From JBAZWV01 sp964393325 (GTDB taxonomy: Bacteria > Patescibacteriota > Patescibacteriia > 2-12-FULL-60-25), in assembly GCA_964393325.1 (NCBI GenBank), contig CAYMTE010000008.1:1-45523 (forward strand): a stretch of 45,523 bases of DNA, read 5' to 3'. The notes under the pieces were generated by a model. It was not told the DNA's origin, ran no database searches, and worked only from the letters and a program-made list of their open reading frames with translations. A program made the translations under genes and the position numbers. Position 1 is the stretch's first letter, and each line of letters opens with the position of its first letter. Below, piece after piece: positions 31,228-38,824 of this stretch.

Positions 31228-31689
31228 ATGAACCTTCGTCGGAAAAGCGGATTTACGCTTTTAGAGCTTCTTATCGTTATTGTTATTGTCGGCGTTTTGG
31301 GTGCAGTGGCGATATATGGCCTCGGCGTTGCACGAACGACGAGCCGTGACGCGAAGCGCGTATCAGATATCAGTGTGCTTCGGAGTGGACTGACGCAATA
31401 TTGGCTTCAGAAGGCGAGCTATCCCGAAAGCGAGGGGATGGATATTGGCGTTCCGGGCTCGAACGCCGTAGGGTTGACCTCTGCTGGATTTACGGGATCA
31501 GAAGGAGGAGGCGCGGTGATCCTCCAACGCATTCCTGTTGGACCAAAAACTGGTGAATATTATCGGTACAAGGGTGTCGCGAGCGGTTACTCTCTGCGGT
31601 TTACGACGGAACGTGAAACCGCATTCGGCCCGGGCGGTACGTATTACGCTCATGCGTCGGGAGTGGATACGGAAGATGTTGAGAAATGA
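31228..31689 (+). CDS. Type IV pilin-like protein 2
   Basis: A 153-residue prepilin: leader MNLRRKSG, then FTLLELLIVIVIVG with Glu+5, a long N-terminal helix and a small globular domain of the GspG-like kind (DAKRVSDISVLRSGLTQYW, later YYRYKG). It has its own promoter and begins the second pilus transcript with pilD and the minor pilins. Overlaps the pilD start by 4 bases. Confidence 0.9.
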   Translation: MNLRRKSGFTLLELLIVIVIVGVLGAVAIYGLGVARTTSRDAKRVSDISVLRSGLTQYWLQKASYPESEGMDIGVPGSNAVGLTSAGFTGSEGGGAVILQRIPVGPKTGEYYRYKGVASGYSLRFTTERETAFGPGGTYYAHASGVDTEDVEK

Positions 31690-32471
31690 TTGAGACGATA
31701 TTTCGGTTTGTTTTTGCCGCCGTTCTCGGCGCGTGTTTTGGTTCATTCGCAAATGTTCTTGCCATCCGGTTGCACGACGAGAGTTCGCTCCTAGGACGCT
31801 CGCGATGTCCTTCGTGTAACATCGTGATTCGTCCGCGACATCTTGTGCCGGTGTTTTCTTGGCTTGCGCTCCGTGGACGATGCGCAGACTGCGGGGCGAA
31901 GATTCATGTGCAGTATCCGCTCGTGGAAATTCTGACGGCATGTCTGTCGATCGTGATCGCGACACGGTTTGATCCCTTCTCGAACGTCTGGTATTACGCG
32001 GAGCTCCTGCTTGTGGTCGCGCTGGTCGTCTGTGCCGTCATGGATTTTCGGTGGAAAGAACTTCCACTCGAGCTCATGGTGCTTGTTGGAGGCGTCGCGG
32101 GAATTGCGCGAATGCTTGTTGCGCTTTCGCATGGCACCGCCGTAACGGAGCTCTTGTCGCTCGGACTCGCGTGCATCGTTGCGATTGGATTTTTTGGCGC
32201 ACAATGGCTTGTCTCAAAAGGCACATGGCTGGGAAGTGGAGATATTTGGTTTGCAGGGATGATGGCGTTCGTTCTTGCGTGGCCGGGAACGCTTGTTGGC
32301 ATGTATCTTTCGTATGTCGTTGGGGGCGTTGTGGTGCTGGGATTGTTTCTCGTAGGTGTTGTTCGTCGGGGAACGCGAATTCCGTTTGCGCCGGCGCTTG
32401 CGTGTGGATTGTTGCTCGCGCAGTGGTATGGTGATCGTGTCGTATCATGGTTTTTGTATGCGCTTTCGTAA
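31686..32471 (+). CDS. pilD: Prepilin peptidase PilD
   Basis: Membrane aspartyl protease that cleaves and N-methylates prepilins. 261 residues, about 7-8 helices. The cytoplasmic zinc-type Cys pairs are present (C41/C44 in RCPSC, C66/C69 in CADC), and the two catalytic Asp are D120 (VMDFRWKELP) and D186 (GSGDIWF, the GxGD motif). It would act on the six prepilin-like proteins in the window. The start overlaps the previous pilin by 4 bases, and its end overlaps the next gene by 14. Confidence 0.95.
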   Translation: MIETIFRFVFAAVLGACFGSFANVLAIRLHDESSLLGRSRCPSCNIVIRPRHLVPVFSWLALRGRCADCGAKIHVQYPLVEILTACLSIVIATRFDPFSNVWYYAELLLVVALVVCAVMDFRWKELPLELMVLVGGVAGIARMLVALSHGTAVTELLSLGLACIVAIGFFGAQWLVSKGTWLGSGDIWFAGMMAFVLAWPGTLVGMYLSYVVGGVVVLGLFLVGVVRRGTRIPFAPALACGLLLAQWYGDRVVSWFLYALS

Positions 32472-33108
32472 CGGGTTTACCTTTATCGAGCTGATCGTGA
32501 GCGTGACTATTTTGATGCTGATTTCGACGGCAACGGTTTTTTCATTGCGAACGACCAAAGAGAATGAGGAACTGCGAACAGCTGCGCGTCTATTAGCGGG
32601 AGATATTCGAAGTATCCAGGCGCGAGCGCTTGCCGCACGGACGGTTCTTCAGTGCCCGATTGCTGGCGGACGAACGCGAATCTGTGAGAACGACAACCCG
32701 TCCGAGCTTTCATGCACGGGAGCATGCTCGCCGTCGGCACCGCCACGATTCGGGATTGCGCTGGACGCGGGATTTGGCGCGTACAGCATCTATGCGGATG
32801 TCGATCCGCTTGATGGCGTGTATACGAATCTGGAAGAGCGCATCGCGCATCGCGAATTGAATCCGCTCGCGGCTTCAACGGTTCTCGTGCAGGAGTTGCG
32901 TACCGAGAACGGCCCAGAAGAGGCGTCATTCATCGTCGCAAGTCGACAGAGCGGCGCGATGCGGATTGATCCCTGCGGTGATCCGGGATTCTTTGCGTGT
33001 CTCGTGACAGAGCCTCGTACGCTGTCGATCGTTCTTCGCCACGCGCGTTCCGGAAAAGAACTGACGGTCGATGTGAACGCGATAACGGGTCGTGTATCGG
33101 TTCCATGA
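32458..33108 (+). CDS. Minor pseudopilin (GspH/FimT-like)
   Basis: 216 residues, leader MRFRNG then FTFIELIVSVTILML with Glu+5, followed by a GspH/FimT-like globular domain with several Cys. It would prime or cap the pilus. The start overlaps pilD by 14 bases; earlier in-frame codons (from 32356) lie inside pilD. Confidence 0.85.
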   Translation: MRFRNGFTFIELIVSVTILMLISTATVFSLRTTKENEELRTAARLLAGDIRSIQARALAARTVLQCPIAGGRTRICENDNPSELSCTGACSPSAPPRFGIALDAGFGAYSIYADVDPLDGVYTNLEERIAHRELNPLAASTVLVQELRTENGPEEASFIVASRQSGAMRIDPCGDPGFFACLVTEPRTLSIVLRHARSGKELTVDVNAITGRVSVP

Positions 33109-33109
33109 T

Positions 33110-33709
33110 ATGCCACATCTTCATCGACGATCTGGGCAAACGCTGATCGAACTTCTTATTGCGACGACCGTCATCGCGACCGGATTATTTGCGACGTCAA
33201 CGCTTGTTCTTTCGAATCTGCGATTATCGGATCGAGATGCGGATGAGATCGTGGCGGTCAATCTTGCGCGAGAGGGAATTGAGCTTGCAAAGGCGAGACG
33301 CGACGCGAATTGGCTCGCGGGGCAGTCGTTTGATCTTGGGTTGAAGAACGACACGGATTATTCCGCGGTTCCGTTGTGGACGGGCGTCCCTGGTTCGCTG
33401 GAAAGCACATTTGATTTTGCGCCCACATCTATCGCGGATGATGCGGCGGTTATTCATGCGTCACAGGATGCGGAATCGCCGGGGTTTTATTCGCAGCGAG
33501 ATCGTCAGGCGCCGGCGCTCCCGTGGCGTCGTCTCCTGACGTTTCATCCCATTTGCGATACAGGAAGCGGATTTGCATATCTCAACGATGGTGAAACGTG
33601 CGCATCGGATCCGCTCGTCGGTATTCGTGTTGAATCGCATGTGCGATGGGTTCGGAAGGGGCTAACGTTTGATCGTGTCATGTATGAAGACCTGTTTGAC
33701 TGGCGATAA
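33110..33709 (+). CDS. Minor pilin (PilV-like)
   Basis: 199 residues, leader MPHLHRRSG then QTLIELLIATTVIATG: cleavage after Gly with Gln in place of the usual Phe at +1, and Glu+5 present. The NLAREGIELAKARRDANWL segment after the helix is characteristic of PilV/GspI-like minor pilins. Begins 1 nt after the preceding stop; its end overlaps the next gene by 26 bases. Confidence 0.85.
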   Translation: MPHLHRRSGQTLIELLIATTVIATGLFATSTLVLSNLRLSDRDADEIVAVNLAREGIELAKARRDANWLAGQSFDLGLKNDTDYSAVPLWTGVPGSLESTFDFAPTSIADDAAVIHASQDAESPGFYSQRDRQAPALPWRRLLTFHPICDTGSGFAYLNDGETCASDPLVGIRVESHVRWVRKGLTFDRVMYEDLFDWR

Positions 33710-34307
33710 CGAACAGAAGGGCCGAGTTCGGACTCGCCCTGCAGGGTTCACGCTCATGGAGATGTTGATCGTCGTGGCGTTGTTTTCGATGGTGATGGTT
33801 GTGATGGCGCGGACGTTTACATCATTCATGCAGCTACATCGGAAGATTGCGAATCGAGCTATCTTGAGTCAGGATCTTCGATTCACGACGGAGCTCCTGG
33901 TTCGTGCAACACGGAATCGACCGATATCCTACGCGCAAGCGCCAATCGCCGCGCGTTCATCCGAGCTTCGATTAGAGCAGGAAAACGGCGGAGAGATGAT
34001 TGTGCGTCGTTCTGATGTTGGCGATCCGGCATGTGCGGATGAGCCGGCCGTCGCCTGTTTGCTTTTATCAACGGATGCAGGGGCTACCTGGGTGCCGCTT
34101 ACAGGGAAACGCGTGCATGTTGAGCAATTTGATGTTTATGTCCGACCGAGTATGTCGCCGTTTGTGCTTGTCGGGGAGTCGTACCCGAACGCGACGCAGC
34201 CGTTTGTCACGTTCCACATTCGTTTGCGGTACCTCGCGGATCGCGTGAAAGAACAGGATGCGCTCGAAGCACAGACGACGGTTTCATCCCGCGTGTATCT
34301 TCGCTGA
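33684..34307 (+). CDS. Minor pilin (PilW-like)
   Basis: 207 residues with a longer leader (about 22 residues) ending in PAG, then FTLMEMLIVVALFSM with Glu+5. A helical stalk and beta-rich domain follow, as in PilW/GspJ. Overlaps the PilV-like gene by 26 bases, implying coupled translation. Next gene begins one base after its stop. Confidence 0.85.
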   Translation: MKTCLTGDNEQKGRVRTRPAGFTLMEMLIVVALFSMVMVVMARTFTSFMQLHRKIANRAILSQDLRFTTELLVRATRNRPISYAQAPIAARSSELRLEQENGGEMIVRRSDVGDPACADEPAVACLLLSTDAGATWVPLTGKRVHVEQFDVYVRPSMSPFVLVGESYPNATQPFVTFHIRLRYLADRVKEQDALEAQTTVSSRVYLR

Positions 34308-34308
34308 T

Positions 34309-35240
34309 ATGAATCGACCCGGAAACATTCTCCCACTCGCGCTGCTCATGACGTTCACTATGCTTCTGGCGGGCATTGGCATTGGAACCGTAGTGCTTGA
34401 GGGATCGCAGCGTGCGAAAGATACGGATGATAGCGTGAGTGCGTATTACATGGCGGATTCCGGTATCGAACGCCAGTTGTTTGAGTTGCGGAAGCATTCC
34501 GCGACGCTTGCGGAGATTGCGGCGGTGTCGAGTACGTATCCGAATGGGGAATCATGGGTGTCGACCGCTGGCGTCGAGCAATCGCCGCAAAAAGTTATTC
34601 CGTCGGTCACGGAAACGGATTTTTCGGTCGTGGATTTATTTGATCCGGACGCCTTAAGTGCGGCGTCAGGCGTTGATGAAGTGCGTATTCGATGGAGTGG
34701 TGACGCGCAGATGGAAGCGGGATATGCGCAATGGACCTCCGGTTCAACGGTTGTCTGGCCAACGGAGGATTCGNNNNNNNNNNNNNNNNNNNNNNNNNNN
34801 NNNNNNNNNNNNNNNNNNNNNNNNNNNNNNNNNNNNNNNNNNNNNNNNNNNNNNNNNNNNNNNNNNNNNNNNNGGGATATGCGCAATGGACCTCCGGTTC
34901 AACGGTTGTCTGGCCAACGGAGGATTCGTTCGTTGTACAAATCGGTTTTTCGCCGGAAATGGTGCTCGCTGGCCTTGATCCGTCGCGTGCGTACCGCATT
35001 CGGCTTCGCGCTCTACAGGGAACGGCACAGAATGTAACGGTTCAGGTATATCGAGGCGGTGTCGCGCAGCCGTTTCCTGGAGACGTCGCGTTGGGTTCTG
35101 AAGGAACATACGGAAGGGCGACGCAGCATATCATCGTCACGATGCCAAAATCCGACGTGTTGTCGGGACTCTATTCGTACGTCGTGTTTTCGGAGTGTCA
35201 GCTTCTTAAGGGGGTAAGTGGTTCACCGATGTGTCCGTGA
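34309..35240 (+). CDS. PilX-like minor pilus protein, interrupted by a false gap
   Basis: N-terminal hydrophobic helix (NILPLALLMTFTMLLAGIG) with no Glu+5, then SAYYMADSGIERQLFELRK, the pattern of PilX/GspK-like tip proteins that lack the methylated-Phe/Glu pilin signal. The reading frame is broken by 100 N (34774-34873). The 55 bases before and after the N are identical, and removing the N and one copy joins the frame exactly (codon 155 TCG, then TTC GTT). The joined protein has about 258 residues, ending GSPMCP. Thus the gene is probably intact. Last gene of the pilus locus. Confidence 0.8.
34719..34773 (+). repeat. Left copy of the 55-bp sequence flanking the gap
   Basis: Identical to 34874-34928 and directly abutting the N run. 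Most simply explained as the overlap of two assembled contigs joined without merging. Confidence 0.9.
34774..34873. other. Assembly gap (100 N)
   Basis: Exactly 100 N, the usual placeholder for unknown gap size. The flanking 55-bp identity suggests the true gap length is below zero (contigs overlap). Confidence 0.95.
34874..34928 (+). repeat. Right copy of the 55-bp sequence flanking the gap
   Basis: Identical to 34719-34773; see the left copy. Confidence 0.9.
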
Positions 35241-35252
35241 CGGACAGTTTGT

Positions 35253-35296
35253 AAAAAAAAGAAGGGCTTATCCACGATGTTGCTGTGAATAAGCCC
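35253..35296 (-). terminator. Terminator of the orphan-family gene at 35373
   Basis: Minus-strand stem GGGCTTAT/ATAAGCCC (35264-35271 with 35289-35296), then TTC and eight T. Two smaller hairpins (CCGCC/GGCGG near 35306 and a GCAA-loop stem near 35360) lie between it and the gene. Confidence 0.75.
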
Positions 35297-35372
35297 AAAT
35301 TTCGACCGCCTTCGGCGGAACTCAAGGATCAAGAAACCAACAGATCCAAGGGTTCAAGACCGCAAGGGTCGA

Positions 35373-36287
35373 TTACTGCAACACGAAGCCCGAGACGGAG
35401 CCGCAGCGGCCGTCCGTATCGGCGAACCAGTTCGCGTCGAACTCGGCCCGGCCGCCGCTGAAGCCGAAGAGCGGCGCGTGCGAGAAGCGGTCATCGTCGT
35501 CGGGATCGTCGAACTCGTCACCCGAGCAGTCCATGTCCAGCTCCTCCCAGCGAACGAGTCGCTCGGGGTGAACCAGCACGATGGAACCAACCGCGAGGCT
35601 GGTCAGCCCGAACTCGTTCTGCACGAAGACCTCGCGCGCCCGGCGAACCGAACGACCGCGATGCCGCATGCCGAGCTGGGCGGCGATGATCAGGATGTCG
35701 CCCGGCTGCTTCTCCGCGACGAGATCGAGCGCATGCGCCGTGCGAGCCGAAACTCGCAACTGCGACGGCGTGATCTGGTCGTCACGGTAGTTGTAGAACG
35801 AACGCGACTCCGCGATCTTGGTGTGCACGAGCTGGACGGCCCGGCAGTACTTGTCGGCGGGGTCGGTCACCTCCGGGAAGTGCTTCGTGGCGATGGCGTC
35901 CACCGAGGGAACCGCGAACCATCCTTCGGCACCGTCAGGGAGTGCAGGCAAGTTCTTGGCGAACTCGAGAGCCTGGCTCGAATCGAGATCGAGAATCTTG
36001 GCAAGCGCCTTGATCTGATCCGCGATCAGCTTGGGTCCTTTGTACTCCTTCGGGTACACGTAGTTGGAACGAACTTCTTCGTTGGCGTACTGGTTGGACA
36101 CGGACAGCTCGGCGATGAGCTTTGCGATCCCTTCCTGCAGTTCGCCGCCGCGCTCGTTGAGCCGCTGTGCGCGGGTGTCATCGAGCTTGGACTTGTTGTA
36201 GACGGCCTCGAAGAGGCTAACGGCGTGGAGACCTTTCGGGTCTCGGCTGGTGATCAATGTCTGTGACATCGTCATCCGCTTTTTCAC
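35373..36287 (-). CDS. Patescibacteria-type orphan protein family
   Basis: A 304-residue soluble protein. I recall close relatives only as multi-copy hypothetical proteins in Parcubacteria-type genomes (memory, not checked). Recognisable blocks: VYPKEYKGPK, WFAVPSVDAI, HFPEVTDPADKYCRAV, YRDDQITPSQL, MRHRGRSVRRARE, NEFGL, HPERLVRWEELDMDC and a C-terminal acidic tail with aromatic residues. No known enzyme motif. It starts with GTG behind AAGGAAAGG, with a consensus-like promoter upstream, so it uses the accessory expression style of the genes at 6292, 7406 and 9469. Codons are G/C-ending. ATGs at 36275 or 36269 are alternative starts. Divergent from ligA. Confidence 0.7.
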   Translation of the reverse strand: MKKRMTMSQTLITSRDPKGLHAVSLFEAVYNKSKLDDTRAQRLNERGGELQEGIAKLIAELSVSNQYANEEVRSNYVYPKEYKGPKLIADQIKALAKILDLDSSQALEFAKNLPALPDGAEGWFAVPSVDAIATKHFPEVTDPADKYCRAVQLVHTKIAESRSFYNYRDDQITPSQLRVSARTAHALDLVAEKQPGDILIIAAQLGMRHRGRSVRRAREVFVQNEFGLTSLAVGSIVLVHPERLVRWEELDMDCSGDEFDDPDDDDRFSHAPLFGFSGGRAEFDANWFADTDGRCGSVSGFVLQ

Positions 36288-36338
36288 GGTACCTTTCCTT
36301 TCTGATTCAGTGTTGATATCGCGTCTGAATCTGCGCTT

Positions 36339-36367
36339 TGTATACAGAAGTCAAGGTGATTTGTCAA
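36339..36367 (-). promoter_or_regulatory. Promoter of the orphan-family gene
   Basis: Minus-strand TTGACA (36362-36367), 17-bp spacer, TATACA (36339-36344), with a leader of about 45 nt. Confidence 0.75.
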
Positions 36368-36402
36368 GCCGCATGTGCTGTTCGTTTGACCGTCTGTTGG
36401 GG

Positions 36403-36408
36403 TAGAAT
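36403..36408 (+). promoter_or_regulatory. -10 box of ligA, leaderless
   Basis: TAGAAT placed 6 nt before the ligA ATG (36415). No -35 at proper spacing is visible. Predicts a leaderless mRNA. Confidence 0.5.
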
Positions 36409-36414
36409 AGGCCC

Positions 36415-38481
36415 ATGACCAAGGCAGACGCGGCAAAACGGGTCGAGAAACTGCGGGAGGAGATCGACCGATATCGGTATCAATATCATGTTTTAAACAA
36501 CCTCGAGATTTCAGAGGCGGCGCTTGATGCGTTGAAACACGAGTTGTTTAAACTCGAGCAGGCGTATCCAGATCTCATTACGCCGGATTCGCCAACACAG
36601 CGCGTGGCGGGAGAGGCGGCAAAAGGGTTCAAGAAAGTTTCGCATGCCACACGCATGTTGTCGTTAGAAGATGTCTTCAGTCGCGAAGAAGCGGAGGAGT
36701 GGCTTGTGCGGATTCAGAAGTTGCGTCCGCACGCGAAGATGGATTTTTATGCGGAAGTGAAGATGGACGGTCTCGCGATTTCCATCGTGTATGAGGATGG
36801 CGCCTTGTCGCTTGGCGCGACGCGCGGAGATGGACGTGTCGGAGAAGACGTCACGCATAATGTTCGGACGATTGAAGCGGTGCCGATGACGTTGCGCGTG
36901 CCGAGTAGCGAGGAGCGAGCGCGTTTTATAAAAAAACACCGCGGTCAGATTGATGAGGATCGGGTGATGCGCGTTCTCACGACGCACGCCGGTCGGATTG
37001 AAGTTCGCGGAGAGGTATACATGCTCCGCAAACAGTTGGAAGCGCTGAATAAGAAGCTGGCGGCGCGCGGTGAGCCGCTTCTCGCGAATCCGCGGAACGC
37101 ATCGGCGGGAGCGATTCGCCAGCTTGATCCAAAGGTTGCCGCCGAGCGCGGGCTATCCTTTTTGGGTTGGCAGTTGCTTGGCGATTTGGGAACGACGACA
37201 CATGAGCAGGCACATGAGATGCTCGTTCTTCTCGGTATTCCGACGAATGAGCTGAATCGTCGATGTGTCGACCTTGATGCGGTGCAGGCATTCGTGGACG
37301 AGGTCGGACGGAAACGTGATCGATTGCCGTATCAGATCGACGGGATCGTGGTGAATGTGAACGATGATGCGCTTTTTGAATCACTAGGCATCGTCGGAAA
37401 AACGCCGCGCGGCGCGATTGCGTGGAAGTATGCGGCGGAGCAGGGAACGACGATTGTTCGGGAGATTCAGGTGTCCGTGGGGCGAACAGGAGCATTGACG
37501 CCTGTGGCCGTCATGGATCCGGTTGTGCTCGCTGGAACGACGGTGACACACGCGTCGCTTCATAACGAAGATGAGATTCATCGATTAGGTCTCAAAATCG
37601 GGGACACGGTTATTGTTGAAAAAGCGGGGGATATTATTCCAAAAATCATTCAGGTATTACCGCGTTTTCGCACGGGGAAGGAAAAGGCATTCCACATGCC
37701 GAAGACGTGCCCGATGTGCGGATCGCCGGTCGAGCGACGCGAAGGGGAGGTTGCGACGGTTTGTACGAATCCACGATGTTTTGCGCAGGAATTGGCGCGT
37801 TTGCAACATGTGGTCGGACGTACAGCGTTTGATATCCGAGGTATTGGCGAAAAAATTGCGGAACAGTTGTTGCAGCAAGGATTGCTACATGAGCCGGCGG
37901 ATTTGTTTTCTCTGACGGCAGGAGATCTTCTCGGTCTCGAAGGATTTGCGGATGTTTCGGCGAATAAGTTGGTCGCAGAGATTCAAGCGCATCGGCGTAT
38001 AACGCTGGATCGTTTTATTAACGCGCTCGGCATTCGCCACGTTGGCGAAGAAACGGCACGAGATTTGGCTGCGGCGTTTGGATCCATTGAGGCGTTCCGT
38101 CGTGCGACGAAAGAGGAGCTCTTGGCCGTCGAAGGAATCGGGGAAGTTGTTGCGGATTCAATCATTGCGTTTTTTCACGATGCGCATCACGCGGCGCACG
38201 TAGAGGCGTTTTTGAAGGTCGTGGAGGTGGAAAAGGCACATCGAGCGACGCGAGGTCCTCTTCATGGAACGACATGGGTGTTCACCGGTACGCTGGAGTC
38301 GCTCTCGCGCGAAGAAGCGAAGGAGATGGTTCGCACGCGTGGAGGTGAGGTGTCGGAGTCTGTCTCCAAAAAGACGACGTATGTGGTTGTTGGCGCGGAT
38401 CCAGGTTCAAAGGCGGAAAAGGCTCGGACGTTGGGAGTTCAGGTTCTGGACGAGCGCGCGTTTTTGAAGCTCGTGCGTTAG
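36415..38481 (+). CDS. ligA: NAD-dependent DNA ligase LigA
   Basis: Seals nicks in duplex DNA using NAD+. 688 residues: Ia domain (1-70), adenylation domain with catalytic K116 in KMDGLAIS, OB-fold, the zinc finger with CPMCGSPVERREGEVATVCTNP..C, four helix-hairpin-helix units and a C-terminal BRCT domain (TWVFTGTLESLSREEAKEMV). Around residues 163-195 it carries an insertion relative to the usual core (SSEERARFIKKHRGQIDEDR). Complete set of motifs, so functional. Followed by the gatC gene. Confidence 0.97.
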   Translation: MTKADAAKRVEKLREEIDRYRYQYHVLNNLEISEAALDALKHELFKLEQAYPDLITPDSPTQRVAGEAAKGFKKVSHATRMLSLEDVFSREEAEEWLVRIQKLRPHAKMDFYAEVKMDGLAISIVYEDGALSLGATRGDGRVGEDVTHNVRTIEAVPMTLRVPSSEERARFIKKHRGQIDEDRVMRVLTTHAGRIEVRGEVYMLRKQLEALNKKLAARGEPLLANPRNASAGAIRQLDPKVAAERGLSFLGWQLLGDLGTTTHEQAHEMLVLLGIPTNELNRRCVDLDAVQAFVDEVGRKRDRLPYQIDGIVVNVNDDALFESLGIVGKTPRGAIAWKYAAEQGTTIVREIQVSVGRTGALTPVAVMDPVVLAGTTVTHASLHNEDEIHRLGLKIGDTVIVEKAGDIIPKIIQVLPRFRTGKEKAFHMPKTCPMCGSPVERREGEVATVCTNPRCFAQELARLQHVVGRTAFDIRGIGEKIAEQLLQQGLLHEPADLFSLTAGDLLGLEGFADVSANKLVAEIQAHRRITLDRFINALGIRHVGEETARDLAAAFGSIEAFRRATKEELLAVEGIGEVVADSIIAFFHDAHHAAHVEAFLKVVEVEKAHRATRGPLHGTTWVFTGTLESLSREEAKEMVRTRGGEVSESVSKKTTYVVVGADPGSKAEKARTLGVQVLDERAFLKLVR

Positions 38482-38511
38482 CTCGACATGTCGAGCGCGT
38501 CCGTGTACCCT
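38481..38511 (+). promoter_or_regulatory. gatCA promoter with overlapping palindrome
   Basis: A perfect 16-bp palindrome GCTCGACATGTCGAGC (38481-38496) starts on the last base of the ligA stop. It contains a -35-like TCGACA (38483-38488), 17 bp upstream of TACCCT (38506-38511), which is 8 nt before the gatC ATG. The palindrome could serve as an operator or as a stem in the ligA 3' end. Confidence 0.4.
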
Positions 38512-38519
38512 TTTTGCGT

Positions 38520-38819
38520 ATGCCTGTAACAAGGGATGATATTCGGCGTCTTGCCGATCTGGCGCGTCTGGAGCTTTCTGATGAGGAGGCGGCTCGAACG
38601 GAACGCGAGCTTGATGCGGTGTTGGGGTATGTTGATCGCCTCCAAGCGATCCGAACGGATGACGTGGCGCCGTATGCGCTTGCGCCGCGATCTAATGGTT
38701 GGCGGGAAGACGTTGCGCAGGAGGCTGACGACGTTACGCGAGAGCTTGTCCTCTCGAATTTCCCGGATCGAAAAGGAGACGTCTTGTCTGTTCCGCCGGT
38801 ATTTGCGCAACCAAAATAA
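38520..38819 (+). CDS. gatC: Glu-tRNA(Gln)/Asp-tRNA(Asn) amidotransferase subunit C
   Basis: Small (99-residue) subunit stabilising GatA. It shows the typical N-terminal helix (VTRDDIRRLADLARLELSDEEA) and the later DDVAPYALAPR-like region followed by the ending NFPDRKGDVLSVPPVF. The ATG at 38520 is preferred; an upstream TTG (38514) would add two residues. Start of the gatCA unit. Confidence 0.93.
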   Translation: MPVTRDDIRRLADLARLELSDEEAARTERELDAVLGYVDRLQAIRTDDVAPYALAPRSNGWREDVAQEADDVTRELVLSNFPDRKGDVLSVPPVFAQPK

Positions 38820-38824
38820 TTTCC

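Noticed and set aside
34719..34928. Genuine tandem duplication in the PilX-like gene
   Set aside because: The two 55-bp copies directly abut an artificial 100-N run and collapse to a perfect frame, so an assembly overlap is far simpler.
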